Below are positions 1-12,800 of a stretch of DNA of 64,000 bases, piece by piece. The notes beneath the pieces were generated by a model. The model was not told the origin of the DNA. It searched no databases and saw only the letters and a list, made by a program, of their open reading frames with translations. Made by a program: the position numbers and the translations under genes. The DNA lies in the NCBI GenBank assembly GCA_023846275.1, contig CM043878.1, positions 11,105,501-11,169,500 of the forward strand, in the 5' to 3' direction. Source of the DNA: Vanilla planifolia. Its lineage: Eukaryota; Streptophyta; Magnoliopsida; Asparagales; Orchidaceae. Positions within the stretch are counted from its first letter, which is position 1. Every line of letters starts with the position of its first letter.

Positions 1-136
1 GGCAACGCCATTGGGTAAATGATGAAGTCAAGCACAAAAAGGAAAAAGGGGAGGTTCATCAAACAAGGTCCAGGTTATACAATTCAAAAATAGGTAATCT
101 TCTAATTAATCAGAGAACAAACCTTATCGTAGACAA

Positions 137-382
137 TCAGGCGACGACGATAGGTTGCCTATTTCCACCGGGAGGTTTTTCGCTGGAGAATTCAGCAAAC
201 TCTTCCATATTATAGATAACGGTGATGTACAAGGAACAGCTAGGGCAACGCGCGATCTCCTCTCCCGCGCGGAGCTCTTCCTTGGTGATCTGGAACAGAT
301 CACCACAGGGACAAGGGTATGTGAATGCCTGAAGTTCCTCGCTCCACTCCATATCCTCAATCTCCACGTCGTCGTAGGACAT
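137..382 (-). CDS. DPH3: DPH3, CSL-type zinc-finger protein of diphthamide biosynthesis
   Basis: An uninterrupted 81-codon frame from ATG (382) to TGA (137). The product opens with MSYDDVEIEDMEW and carries the CSL zinc ligands as a CPC pair (Cys24, Cys26) and a CPSC pair (Cys46, Cys49) around the GDLFQITKEEL core. It ends in PIVVA, close to the usual plant C-terminus. Family knowledge: DPH3/KTI11 is a small iron- or zinc-binding electron donor to the Dph1-Dph2 radical-SAM step of diphthamide synthesis on elongation factor 2, and it also supports Elongator-dependent tRNA wobble modification; it is cytosolic. The length is normal for the family and the frame looks intact. The plus-strand frame across the same bases is a shadow. 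No intron is needed. Function is by family recognition only. Confidence 0.93.
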   Translation of the reverse strand: MSYDDVEIEDMEWSEELQAFTYPCPCGDLFQITKEELRAGEEIARCPSCSLYITVIYNMEEFAEFSSEKPPGGNRQPIVVA

Positions 383-3300
383 CTTGAACGATTGCCGTCG
401 CCGCCTCTCCCCTGCTTATTTTCAGAAATCAAGCTTCTGAATAGAAAACTAAGCACGATGATCACCAAAATACTTCAAGATTATATGCTCATCCAATAAT
501 ATTCTAGGGTTTCTACACAAGTAAACAAAAAGCATATATTATAAATCTTTTTAACATTATTCACATATCAATTTAAATTTAAATATCATTAAAATAATTA
601 TTTTGCTTATCTATCAAATAATATCTATTTTTATGTATTATTATGATTATTAAATCTACTTTTAGATTATTTTACTATTTTAGAAATTCTTATTTAAAGA
701 ACAATTTTTTTTAAAAAAAATGATTTGATATACTTTTTAATTCAAAAAATAATAAAATGCTTGAAATGATACTTGATATATTAAAAATAAAATTTTATAT
801 TTAATTTTACTTTATTATTATTATTATCATATTAATGTTTCAATTATTATTGTATTTTAAATCTAATTTACTTAATTTATGTAGGAGCTCCACTTTATTA
901 TTTTAGAAGTTAAAATTTTTAAGATTTAAATAAAATTTATTAATAAATATGGATAATAACTAGTTTGAAGATAATAACATGATATTCGGTTTAATGAAGA
1001 ATGAATGAAATAGATTTAAATTTTAAATTAGTTATGTTGAATAAATAATATATAGAGTTATATGATATTCTTACATTGATTCTCTTAAAATAAGAGTTTA
1101 ACTCAGAGTACACTAATATATAAACAATGATAATTCTCTAAATAAATAAAATCAAAATGCTTGTAACTCTCTCAAATGTCTAAAATTCTTAGAATCAAAT
1201 ATCTCTAATAAACTCAATTTTAAATAGATGTAGATAGATCATTTAGTATTTGATTAATATGTTATTTTCGCTCACATAATAGAGCTAATGAAATTGGAGG
1301 CATTAGGTCAATTATTAAGCAAAAAGAAAAATAACTAAAAGCTCTCATAAGAATCATCATTTGCTCCTCATAAGAGATCATATCAATAATACCAACAACA
1401 AAACAAAAGTTGTAAGCCTCTAATATTTTTTGAGAAATATATGTGTGGACCAATATCTCTCAAAGTTTTAAAAAAGCCAAACATTCCTAAAGTATTATTT
1501 TAAAAATTTTATAGGAAACTTTCAAAACTAACACTAATCATACTAATTTGTCTTTTGAAAACGAACATTGGTATTTGTAAACAAACAATTCTCCTTCATA
1601 TAATTAATTTTTTTTTTTGCATGAGATATGTATGAATTTACATAACGTAATGCTAAAATTGAGCTAACAAAAGAGCAATGATCAATAAATTTCATCAAGT
1701 TTTCAACAAGTTACCATAACAAAAGATGTAGTTTATCTTAATTTAATGGCGTCTAAGGAGATAGAAATTTATCGCATTCAAAAATTGTCATAATAGGGAC
1801 TCACTAAATTAGCTAGATTACGAAACTTAAGCAAAATTATCTAAAGACAAGATTGATGTAGTCAACAAGGATTATAATAATATGAATTGCTCCACAAAGT
1901 CAGAAAATGTCCATCTATATGTAAAGGGTAATAATAATATCTAGAGATTAGTCTAAATGCCTAAAACGTAATGATACTATCACGAGAATTTCAATTTCTA
2001 AACTTTCAGTCATATCAAGCAATGAATACTTATTAGATGAAATAGATAATTCAAGAATATCTTAAGAGAATCATCAACAACAATCGAAGTTATTACAAAT
2101 CATAGATTATAATCCATAGATTCCATAAACTATGGTTTACTCAAAAAATCATACAAATAGCATTTTCAAATATTATATATTCCACATGATTTATCAATTA
2201 TTCTAATGTTTTCAAGCCCTTATATACCCCAATTTCTTTTTAAAAATTTTTTTAAAAATCATCACATATCATATTTTTAAAACAAAATTTGAAAGAAATC
2301 GATAAAGTTCAACATTTATTAAAGCCAATCGTATAAAACTTTTCACATTTCTTGAAAACTACTATCATAATAAAAAATAAAACTTTTGTATATCTATAAT
2401 CATACAAGTGACAATAATTGATACAATAGTTTTTATAATAAGACGTCTGATAAACTAAAACATCTATATATAATAGTAAAAGAAATTATTTCCCTTAATA
2501 TTCTGTTAAATCTTGTGTTGTCTTTTTATTTTAAAAAATATTATGCCATAAAATGAGATTAATCAATCATTATTGATTTAATAGCTAGACTATATAACAT
2601 CTATATAAAATAATACAACTTTAAGAACATGTCAAATACTTGATAGATATTATTACATCACATGTAAAGTATATGTAACGTATATACAAATTACATCCAT
2701 CAATTTTTCAAAATAAATATTTTTTTTAAAAAAAATCTTATAAATTTCTTTAAATTTTTCTTCCTTTATATTGTACTTATAAAATTATAGTCCTTCTCTT
2801 ACCACAAAATTTTGGTTTTAACTCATTTATTTTTTGTCCTTCTCATTTTATTTATAAAAAAATTATTTTCAAATAAAATAATATAATTTTTTAATTATCA
2901 ATTCAATATTTTAGTCTTATAACATGATATAAAATAGTACCATTTTCAACAAAATTTCTCTACATCATGCTCATATATATTGATTGGTAGTACAAAGCAA
3001 ATCATATAATATAAAATCAATTATCACTCGAGTTTTTACAAATAAAATTTTAAATCCCCATTTGAGAGTACTATACATCAAGCAATAATACATCAAATAT
3101 ATATGACAAATCCTATTTATCTCAATTTTTCAATCATATTGATATCATCTTAATCAATTTAACTTCTAAGTTTCTTTTTCACCCAAATCAAATTTCTCGA
3201 TTGTCCTCTCTAGGTTACACAAAGAAACTCCCAAACTTTTCCAACTAGTTTAGTTTCTTCTTCCCCTTTCTTTCCCTTCTCATGGCTTGAGTCTACTACA

Positions 3301-3876
3301 CACTTATATAGTTAACAAAAAGTAACATTTGAAGATACACAATACTCTCATACTTGCCCCATTTTTTTGACACTACATTATAAGCATCTTCTTCCAAAGA
3401 CAACTCTTATACTTTGACCTCCCATTATTTTTTACCTCAAAGTCTTCATAAAATAATGAAACAACCCAAAAAAAAAAACCATTGTTTTACTATTTTCAGA
3501 CGTGCTCCGACAATTCTAATCTTAGTTGAAAATTGCATTGCCGACAAAACCTGAGTTGCTCCAGTTCGAAGTTTCTCTTCCAATGGAATAATGTTTGAAT
3601 CTCTTGTGTGTTTAAAATAATAACATCAACTCCTACAAGCAAGCAGATTTCAGCCATTTGTCAACTTCTCCTAACCAAGACTCGGCAACATTGAGTCATA
3701 TTCGCCCTAAAGAATGGAATCACTGCATCAGCACCAAGATGTACTCAAAGTCAATCAATTTTTTTATCCTTCTCTTCTCTGCAAGTCTCGCATAATCACA
3801 TATGGTGCTCGTACATAAGCTATCTTAGTAGATTTCCCACAAGCCTTGAGCTGATGCTATAAAAATCACACGATTT
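383..3876. other. AT-rich intergenic DNA between DPH3 and the IDA-like gene
   Basis: After a short GC-richer stretch just upstream of the DPH3 start (about 383-440, probably its leader), the sequence becomes very AT-rich with many homopolymer runs and no credible coding frame. The short frames present (for example at 1262-1453) have no recognisable motif. The last few hundred bases should hold the promoters of the two flanking divergent genes (DPH3 leftward, IDA-like rightward), but no core promoter element could be assigned with confidence. Confidence 0.6.
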
Positions 3877-3891
3877 GTGTTTGTTTTGCAG

Positions 3892-4113
3892 ATGAAGATG
3901 CATCGCCGACGGGTGTTGTTCCTCGTAGCCGTAGCGCTCCTTTTGTTGTCCGTTGGCTTGAGCATGGCGCATGCTCGGGCAACGCCCAAGGCAGAGGGCA
4001 ACGATGCTGCGCTTGAGGTCTACCGGCGGCACGGCGAGGATCTGCGGGTGTTGGGTTTTTTTCTGCCGAAAGGGGTCGTCCCGCCGTCGGCTCCCGGCGG
4101 AGGTGGGAATTGA
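3892..4113 (+). CDS. IDA-like (IDL) secreted peptide precursor with divergent C-terminus
   Basis: A 73-residue precursor. It has a basic start (MKMHRRR), a hydrophobic signal core at about residues 8-24, and a likely signal peptidase site after the AHA at 26-28. A short variable region follows, then a C-terminal motif at residues 54-73 containing FFLPKG, VPPSAP and a final Asn. This is the layout and core of the EPIP motif of the IDA/IDL family, whose 12-14 residue hydroxyproline peptides bind HAESA-type receptor kinases and SERK co-receptors at the cell surface to control organ abscission and cell separation. Odd point: the usual Ser-Lys-Arg-His before the final Asn is replaced by four glycines. 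In-frame ATGs lie at 3877, 3892 and 3898; I chose 3892 because the bases just before it resemble a 3' splice site and the signal peptide is complete from there. The frame is GC-rich against AT-rich flanks, as expected of a real gene. Family assignment is firm; receptor activity is not shown. Confidence 0.72.
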   Translation: MKMHRRRVLFLVAVALLLLSVGLSMAHARATPKAEGNDAALEVYRRHGEDLRVLGFFLPKGVVPPSAPGGGGN

Positions 4114-5457
4114 AATGTAAGCTGGAAATGGGCCGAGGAGCTTCGGCCTTCGGTTATTTTATTGTATACAGAAAAGGTGATAATGTAAAGCACGTAATGA
4201 AAAAAAAAAAGCTTAAGTCCTTTGTAATGGGTGGCTTTCGTCTTATGATTCAGAAGACCCTATGGAAGAACATACCTATGGCAGATTTAGTTAGGAGTCA
4301 AATTATTAAATTAAGTAGGAAGAATGTTTATTAAATTGTTATAAAGAAAAGGGAGATTCAACAAAGGAGGAAGTCAACGAGTTGTTGAAGCAAGGGATCG
4401 AAAATAATGTGATGGGTACCCTAAGAGATTAGCAAATTGACTACGTAGATTTGATTATTTAGCCTTCAAAGTGATGTTCTTTAAAAATATTTCAATGCAA
4501 ATTTTTCCAAATAATTTATATTAATACATTTGTTAAAAAGAAAATACTCTTAGGACAAGTTTCTCAATCCATTAAAGAGAACTGAGATCAAATCAAAATC
4601 TTTATTATCATAATTTTTTTATTTTTTTTAAATAAAACAACAAACATTATTTCTTTTGTGTTAATTTATATCTCAACTGATTACTTCAAAATCTTAAATA
4701 AAACGTTAGTTTTTACATATAATAAAAATTATAAAATATTTACATTGCAAGATTTGCTAATATAGTTCTAAGCAACTTAAGAATACTTTTTTGGAGATCA
4801 TTCTCGCTTAATAATCAATACTCCTCAAACCATAACCGTTCACCAAAGACTCTTCTTCTCGTATGTGGCTAGAAGTCATGGTTAAACAACACGGCTTGAT
4901 GCATCACATTTGAAGCTTGAATCCCTCTCAAAGTTTTCAAGGACTTTCGTGCACTCAATGAAACGACCAAAACTTCTCCAAAACAGAACAGCCCTTAACC
5001 CTTCCCATCATTTCTACAGCTTCACCAAACAACCTGAATGACCCAATTCACATTCTTAGCACCATCTGCTTAACATAATCTTAATACATAACATGCAACG
5101 AACACATTTTCGACAGCAAATGCATCGACAACGACCAGAGAGAACACGACCCAAAACATTCTAAAAAAGCAAAGGCATGGCAGCAGATGGGGCCATGAGA
5201 AATGTGTTAGAACTTGCCACAGCAAATGGGATCAGCAAAATGTTAAAGCTGGCCAGCCTGACCTCATACATATATATACAAATCACCAATAACAGGCATG
5301 GCAGCAAATGAGGGAACAAGGAGAAAGCTAGCTAATCCTACAAGGAAGAAGAAGAAGAAGAAGAAGAAGAAGAAGACCACTGTACCTGGTTTCAAGCCAT
5401 CAATTCCTTGTAGCTCTCAGAACTCCTTCGGCAAATAATATACAAGAAAAAAATGAG
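4114..5457. other. Convergent intergenic region (3' ends of the IDA-like gene and MED12)
   Basis: This stretch lies between two convergent genes, so it should hold both 3' UTRs and polyadenylation regions. It has no credible coding frame. A GAA microsatellite lies at 5345-5376. A short near-duplicate beginning GGCATGGCAGCA occurs at about 5174 and again at about 5296, inside the likely MED12 3' UTR. Poly(A) sites were not assigned. Confidence 0.5.
5345..5376. repeat. (GAA)n microsatellite in the probable MED12 3' UTR
   Basis: About ten uninterrupted GAA/AAG units lie roughly 80 bases downstream of the MED12 stop codon, read on the minus strand as (TTC)n. Confidence 0.95.
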
Positions 5458-5880
5458 TCAGCTATCCTCGTCCAAGGATCCCACATAGTTGAGAGCTGTT
5501 CTTCTCACCCTCACAGATCCCTTCAGCCAACTGCAGGCCTTCGTGTTCGTCTGCTCTCCAATGGCAGCAGCTGCGCTGCCAACAGAACTCGAAGCAGCAC
5601 AAGTGGCCGTGCCATCTTCGAGCAGTGTCCATGGATCAATCTCGCCCTCCAGATCTTGGGAGGAGACTGTCTTGCTTTTGATGGGTAGGCGCGTCGAAGA
5701 TATTAACTTATGGGAGGGGCCTGAGGTTGTCGTCGATTGCTGCGCCGATGCTAATCCCAAATTTGACAACAATGGAGGATGGCAAGTTAGGGAGATGGAA
5801 ATGGAAGCAGGAAGAATGGGCATTGCAGCTTGGAGACGACGTCGAATTGACGAAGGGAGCTCCATCCGGTCGAGCTCGGC
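5458..5880 (-). CDS. MED12: MED12 coding exon 12 (last) with stop
   Basis: Encodes the C-terminal 140 residues from AELDRMELPSSIRRRLQ, through DPWTLLEDGT and SWLKGSVRVRR, to LNYVGSLDEDS and TGA at 5458. The WTLLEDGT..WLKG..RVRRT..YVG tail is diagnostic of plant MED12. Confidence 0.96.
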   Translation of the reverse strand, partial: AELDRMELPSSIRRRLQAAMPILPASISISLTCHPPLLSNLGLASAQQSTTTSGPSHKLISSTRLPIKSKTVSSQDLEGEIDPWTLLEDGTATCAASSSVGSAAAAIGEQTNTKACSWLKGSVRVRRTALNYVGSLDEDS

Positions 5881-6810
5881 CTACAATTATAACCAAGGAA
5901 AATGTAAATGCAGGAAATAAACACTAAGATGTGAAGAACCGTTTCATTTATCACTGATTTAATCAACCAAAAACTATAATCACAGCCTTTTTTTTCTCTA
6001 CTTCCACACACAAAGACATGGGCTCAACACAAACCAAATGAACATTTTTATTTAACCTGAAACAAATCCAGCTCTAGAAATTATTAGAAATTTAGCAGGA
6101 ATTCATTTAGCTCTTCAATGCAGTATTATATCCCCTTGGATACTTTTACAAATGAGTCTACTCTATTTACTTGATCAAAATGGATGAACTGCATTTTGCA
6201 AGCATAAAATTATAACAAATAAAACACAATACAATAAAAAAAAACAAGATTAAGTAGCAAACCTGCATATCTTCTGCGGTTTCTCGATCAAAAGCAGAAA
6301 ATTCTCGGGGAGATTTGGCAGTTGACTTGGACACAGACTTGGGCCTTAGCCAACTTGGTCTAAAGTTGCTCATTAAACCATGGAGGACACACAAAAAAGT
6401 GTCGAAGAGGCTATCAACTGGATATTCTAACAACACAGTAGAAGAAACCTCAAAAGACTCGTCTCTCTTTGATGGACTCATGTGGGCAAGAGAAAGTGAT
6501 AAGTCTGCATCCTCATGAAATAGTCGAGTTCCTACTAAACGAAGGATTACAGTTGAAAGCATTTGTCTCATGTTCCTGTAGATAAACAAGAATTGCAATG
6601 ATATAAAATAAAAAACCTTTCAAAGAACAATTAGAAAAGAGAAATAGTATCACAAATAAGAACATATCAGCTAGAAAAAAGTATCAACGAAAAACATTTT
6701 GAGATAGAACTTGATTTAGCACAAAAGTAACTTCATGGAGAATATCCCAAAAAAATTCTGCGAAAAGAGATCCACCTATAATTTTTAAGTATAGCATCTT
6801 TGTGCAACAT

Positions 6811-6848
<38 letters not shown>

Positions 6849-9800
6849 AAAGAAAAGACAAGCCAGTTCGTCCATTTCCTGCTTCAACATTGACTAACTC
6901 TTCATGCAAACATAGATATGCACAGAAAAGGCAAATATAGGTGAAGAGTTGTCTTAATCTAGGTTAAAGAATATGAAAATATAATAAATTATGTGACTTA
7001 AAAGAGTAAAATCATGGCCTTCTGAAAAAAATAACGTCCAAAACATAATTTTTCAAGTTGTATACAATCCCAAACGATCAGACAATGCAATTATGGCGGT
7101 TATATAAGCAGCACAGTAATCGACCAAGCCAAATCCATTTTAATCCAATAATAACAGAATCAAGCTTCGAGATTTAGCTTTTCCGCATTTTAACAGTTAT
7201 GTAGCCCAAATAAAACTTCAAAATTGAAATTCATGAAGCCTTTAAAAATAACTTTCTACAAAATTAACCACCACAAACACAACAAAAGAAATGGTTTGGA
7301 ATTCATAAAATAAAATTTAAAACATGCTACAAGAGATACTGAAATGATCAACTCAAAAAGGACTACTACTAATCGAATTAGAACTATTCCCACTTTATTA
7401 ATAGAACATGTTTATAAGCATCTGCTATAAAACAAAGTGAGACAGATTAACAGAATACTGATGTAACAAAAGAGTGGCATAATATGTGTGGCTGGCTAAA
7501 AGTGAACAGTGATGCACATCCTAAACTTGCTATGCACAAAAGCACCAAAGTATCAGAACAAACCAAAAATTGGAAAGTAATAGAAGTATAAAAAGGCAAA
7601 GAAACAACACACACAAAAAAAAGAATCAGTATTTGAAAAGAAAACATACTAAAACCAAATAAAAAGGCATCAATTCACCTATCTGCAAAAACAATAGGTA
7701 GCAATCTCACTAGAAATTGCAATCTTAACCATATGGACGCTTTGAGTGCCACAGCAGATGGGGGAGAGGCATCTGCTGCAGTTGTAACCCTCCTATTCAA
7801 ACCCGGGCTCCCGCCACGCATACTTTTGCGACTGTTACCCTTGTTTGAAGTAACTTCGGCTGTGGAAGGGCCCAAACCTGCTTGTTTATTACCACTACGA
7901 GTGAAAACATTTATTTGCTGATCGATCATATTCATTTGTTTTATCAACTCCACTGCAAATAAATTACGCAGATCTGTTGAACTCCGGTCTATGCATGGCA
8001 ATATTAATTCAGCAAGAGCTTTCTCAGTCAGAAACTGCTGACTGGAGGTGATGCTATCAACATCACTTGATGCAAAGTTTATTTTGCTAGACCTTTTGGG
8101 ATCAATACTATCGTCAACGACTTCACCTTCTTCGACATTAGTTGTTTCCAACTTGGTTCTTTCTCCTCTATTACATGCTGCATCAGCAAGGGAATTCGAC
8201 CAGCCCCAAGGTTTCCAGAAAAGAGCTTTCACCGAGAGGCACTTCCTCTGAGCAACAGAAACAAGCTGCTGCCTGATAGATTTCCGCCCTGACAAGACAT
8301 CACTTCCAGCTAGAATCCACTTGATGTCCATCACCAGTGATTCCTCCAATGATCTTCCAAGAAGATGCACAATTTCAGCATAAAGAGCTGCTGCATCAGG
8401 TCGAGCAAGAATTCTAGTCAGGATAATTTCAGACAAAAACTTGTCACTTTCGGAAACTGCAAAATTCTCAGCAGTTGGTGAAAGTAATCGAATGGCCTCC
8501 ACGAGCGACATGTCCTTAGTGTCTATTTTCTCAAGAAGAGCTTGCTCATTTAAAAGAAGTCTTAATTCAAGCCATTGCCAATGAAATTTTGCAGGTTGCA
8601 AGGTGTCCAATACATGCACAAGCTGATTCAACAGGCTTTGCTCCATCTCGGAAAAGGTTATTGCTTCATTTGACACAGAAACCAATGACCCATCCTCCAG
8701 AGTCAGAGTACTAGGAGGCATTTTACCGTCAACAAGAGCATTTAGAAAAAGTCTTGCTCTAAGAGGAACAAAGGCCCTAATTTTCAACTGTTTATCTGGA
8801 TTATGCAGCTCAAGCATAGCTGCAAACTCATAATCACCAACATCATTGACTAAAAGATCATACAAGGTATGGGTATTCTGAAAGCATAAATCACGAAATG
8901 GTTGGTGCTGGATGACTTCACTAATGGCTGATGATAGGCACTGATAGAGGTGAATGTCCTCACGAGGTGCAACATTACTGTTGAAGATATAAGGTCTCCA
9001 GATGACCATAGCAAACATGGAGTATGCTGGAGGAAGAACCAAATTTAGAGGAAGCATCCTCTGCATCCTGGAAAGTGCAATAATATATGACTCTCCAAGG
9101 ATCTCAAAAACTAACCCATCACAAAGTGTTCCACAGTTCCCTACAAGCAGACGAAACCAATGTGCAAATACTTCAGCACTATGTTCCAGTTTGAAATTGC
9201 TAACAGGCCGGGATATACCATTTGAACTCGATCTAGAACTTCTAATGAATTGAAGAACATCAAGACCTTCCCTCAATTTAAAAACAGTGACCATCCTCTC
9301 TAAGCTAGAAGCACCGTGAACAATAACACCCACAACAAGTGCAGAAATAGCAGCTATGGCCTTCACGGCCCTTGCACCAAAGATGTTAGCAGAATTATTC
9401 ATTACGTCATTGGAATGGGTAGAATTTATCTCATGGCTTTCTGGAGATAATTGGTATGCATTTCGATGAGACTTCACTGAAGAAAAAGATCCAGAAATAG
9501 CAGAAGAAGCCTCTGCTGCCAAAGCCACCTCAAACATCTGACCAAGACGTTCACCAAGACTTTCTTTAAACAAACAAAGGGAGATTATATGAATATATAA
9601 AATATAACGAACACAATTCAATGAGGTAACCACGGATGAAAGACTTTGGTAGTTGCAGCTTGTAAAATCAGGTACCTTAACTACAGCTGGACCAACATTA
9701 CCAACTATTGCTGAAACAGCAGAAGCAACTATAGCTGGATCACCTTCCAAAGCAGTACCACCATTTTGACGAATGCAATCACTCAATCCAGTAACAATTT

Positions 9801-12800
9801 CATGTGCTACTTGATAAGCATCATCCCATTTTTCAGTAGAATTTTTCGAATTAGCTGCAGAAAAAGGCTTTCTCTCTTTACCATAGAAGTAGTGCATAGC
9901 TTCCTCAACATGCCTTTGCACTATTTCTTTCATGCTTGGAGCAGGTCGAGAAAATCTCCCAGCAATCTTCTGGCGGACATATTCGTCTAAATCGCCATAT
10001 CCACCAGGAACTGCAGAAGAAAATCCACTTTCTCCATCAGCTGCACGACTGCTATCAAGTTCTAAAAGGAGCCTCCGATCACCAGTATCTCTAAAAGTTT
10101 TTTCCCATCTAATTACACTAGCAACATCTCTGTATTTCTTCAGCAAATTTCTAGCATAAGCAAAAGTACTTGGAAATGATGGCCTCCCATTGGATGTGAG
10201 AGCAGACGTTGTTCGCTGCATTACAGCACTCAGGAGTTCAGGCAAAAGATCAGCTGCCACAAGTACATTCTCATACCTAAATCATTCAAGGCAGCAATTA
10301 ACAAAATATTGTATATGTAAGAACAAATAGATAAGCATCAATCTTAAGAAAACATACAAAAGAAGACAACAAATGCTAATCCCGTAATAGTCTGACTCAC
10401 AAACCTGCATCGAAGAGACTTAACCAAGCCACATGATAATTTTTATACAGAAGCTTAATAAAAGCTACAACAATGACACAATTTGCATTTTATATATTAA
10501 TAGCTCAACTCTAAGGTCCCAAAATGATAAGTCCTTATCATCTCTTCCTACATACTTTTAGATTCTCCACTTCCCTATTCATAAGAAAAAGTTCTAATCT
10601 CTCTGGTCTCTTAACAAGAGTATTAAATGGTCAACGTAAACTTGTCCAAACTATCTAAGTCATCCATCATAAGCTAAACTAAATTAACATCATATTAACC
10701 TTTTTCTATATGCATTCATTTTTGTTCATGTCATTTTCAATACAAGCATAATCTATCTTAGGAATCTCAATCATGAAATACTTATAATACATGCAAGTTT
10801 GTTGTATTTCATTGCCTGACATTCAACTTTATAAAATATTTTCATTTTCACTACACTCAAATAAAACATAGAAACTTGAGTAGAACTTTGAATCACACAT
10901 TACAATATAAAAAATCCTCAATTGTATCTTAATTTGCTTAGAATCCTTTCATGCCAATCCGTCAATTTCACTATCATTTACAAAAATCTGGTTGCAATGA
11001 GCATTAAGAGAAGCAACTTGCAGATTTTAAGGGGCACGAGGAAGCCTTTCCCTAAAAGTGCCAAGGAATATTTGATCATTAGAATCCAATGATATCCTTT
11101 GCAATCCAAGATCACCATTTACAGCCAGATTCATGGCAAGAACTCCTCCACTTGGGAGGGGAGGGAACTGCCTATTGATGGAGTGGGACAATCGCATGGT
11201 AAAAGTAAGGGTAACCATCAAGTCATGATCCATGAATACCAAAATGATCTTGAGCTCCAATCTGGTCATGGCAAATTCAACAAGTCTTTGATTATCTCTG
11301 ATGCTCCAATGGATAGGGGAATGCATATGAGATTGCGGATGGCAAGGAGTAGCAATGACATTGGGTCATTGAATTGTGAGCCATTGTGGTTGAATATCCA
11401 AGTTGTAAATTTATGATGTGCCAAGCTAGTTAATTGTGAAGAACATCAGGTACAGGAATACTCTATTCTATAAGTGACCCAAGGACTAGCAAGTCCTATC
11501 AGCTCCTATGGGGTCTATCTAGTCTTGATAAAAAAAATCAAGTTCAACAAGTGGCTATACCAAATTTGAAGTTATCATTCTTCACTTCACCTCGTTGACC
11601 TGATCCCATGTAGGCTACCAAAGCACCAAAATTTGACTGTCAATCTGCATTGACCTAGAGAATCAACTTTAAAAATTTAAAAGCCATGCTTAATTCTTTG
11701 TGAGGTAAAGTGATGGTTAGCCTCTCCACTATCTAGTTAAGTTGTTTATCACAACCATCATCATCTCTCACTTTTGGAGTCTGTTGGTGTTTGATCCTTT
11801 CTTTCCTAGCTTCTACTCCTTTGTGTACTGATTTCTAAGATGGAAAAGTTGAAGAGATTGAACTAATTTTTTATTATCAAAAAAAGGAAGCCAAGAAATG
11901 GGATGCAACTGCATCTTCTTCCCTCCTTCAACAATTGTTACAAATCCTACTATCAATTCAGAAAAAGTCATTTCCAGATTTCTTTGTGACACGAGAAAAG
12001 ATAAGGCTACCCTATTTAGGAAGAAGAATTCTCTAGCAACCAACTATAAGGCCTAAGAGCGAAAGTATGTGAAGAGGAATTACCAATGAAAACCTCTTCT
12101 GTTCCAACAATATTGTTACCCTCAACCCTAGATAAAATTGCTTACAAGATACTTAAAACCTTCTGAAAAATATCATGGAAGAAATAGCTCAAAACCTTTT
12201 AATAATGGTTAACCCAAGGATAATATTGTTTGTAGAACTTGACAAAGTATCAAGAAATTCATCATCCTCATCACATATCCCTCCAAACTTTCTAAGGTTG
12301 AGAAAAACATGATTCTCCCAAAGAGTTCAATAAGTGCTCCACTAAAGGTGGTCAAAACATCCCAATCAATGCCCATCATTTTAATGGTAGATAATAATGA
12401 AGATCTATAACTGCTAACCAAGATGTGTCACACCTCTATATTAGAAATCCAAGCAATGATAATGATTGTGTCATCATAAGAGTTCAACAAAGAAAACAGA
12501 TCTACAATTGCAAAAGAGGAAGGTGGGCAGGTGGGGTTGGCAATACCAAAGATACAACGCACTTCTCAAGTTGTCACAAAGTGGAAAATCGAGTTTGGGC
12601 TAATACTTTACACGAGTGTGATAATGGTTAAAGGGCCAGCCCTAAGCCCAATTGTCTTCTTTGTTGTGGGATCGAGGGACACAAAAATAGCCCTCCTCAA
12701 TGGTCGTTAGAATTTCCTCCTAAATTGTTGCTAGAAATTATTCCTGTGATGAATGGCAACAACTAAAGCCATTGAAAGACCTATAGTTCGGATTGTTTTT

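Noticed and set aside
155-499. Plus-strand frame over the DPH3 gene
   Set aside because: Antisense shadow of a clearly conserved minus-strand protein; no motif of its own.
5489-5920. 143-codon plus-strand frame near the left end of MED12
   Set aside because: Antisense to MED12 exon 12 and crosses its splice acceptor; the minus-strand reading has the diagnostic MED12 tail.
9560-9690. Possible retained intron inside MED12 exon 10
   Set aside because: The stretch is open, in frame, and its residues (ending in IHIISLCLFKESLGER) fit the family sequence at this place.
12653-12690. Zinc-knuckle-like peptide (CLLCCGIEGHKN) in MED12 intron 9
   Set aside because: The spacing does not fit the CX2CX4HX4C knuckle without an indel and the last Cys is absent; too weak to call a gag relic.
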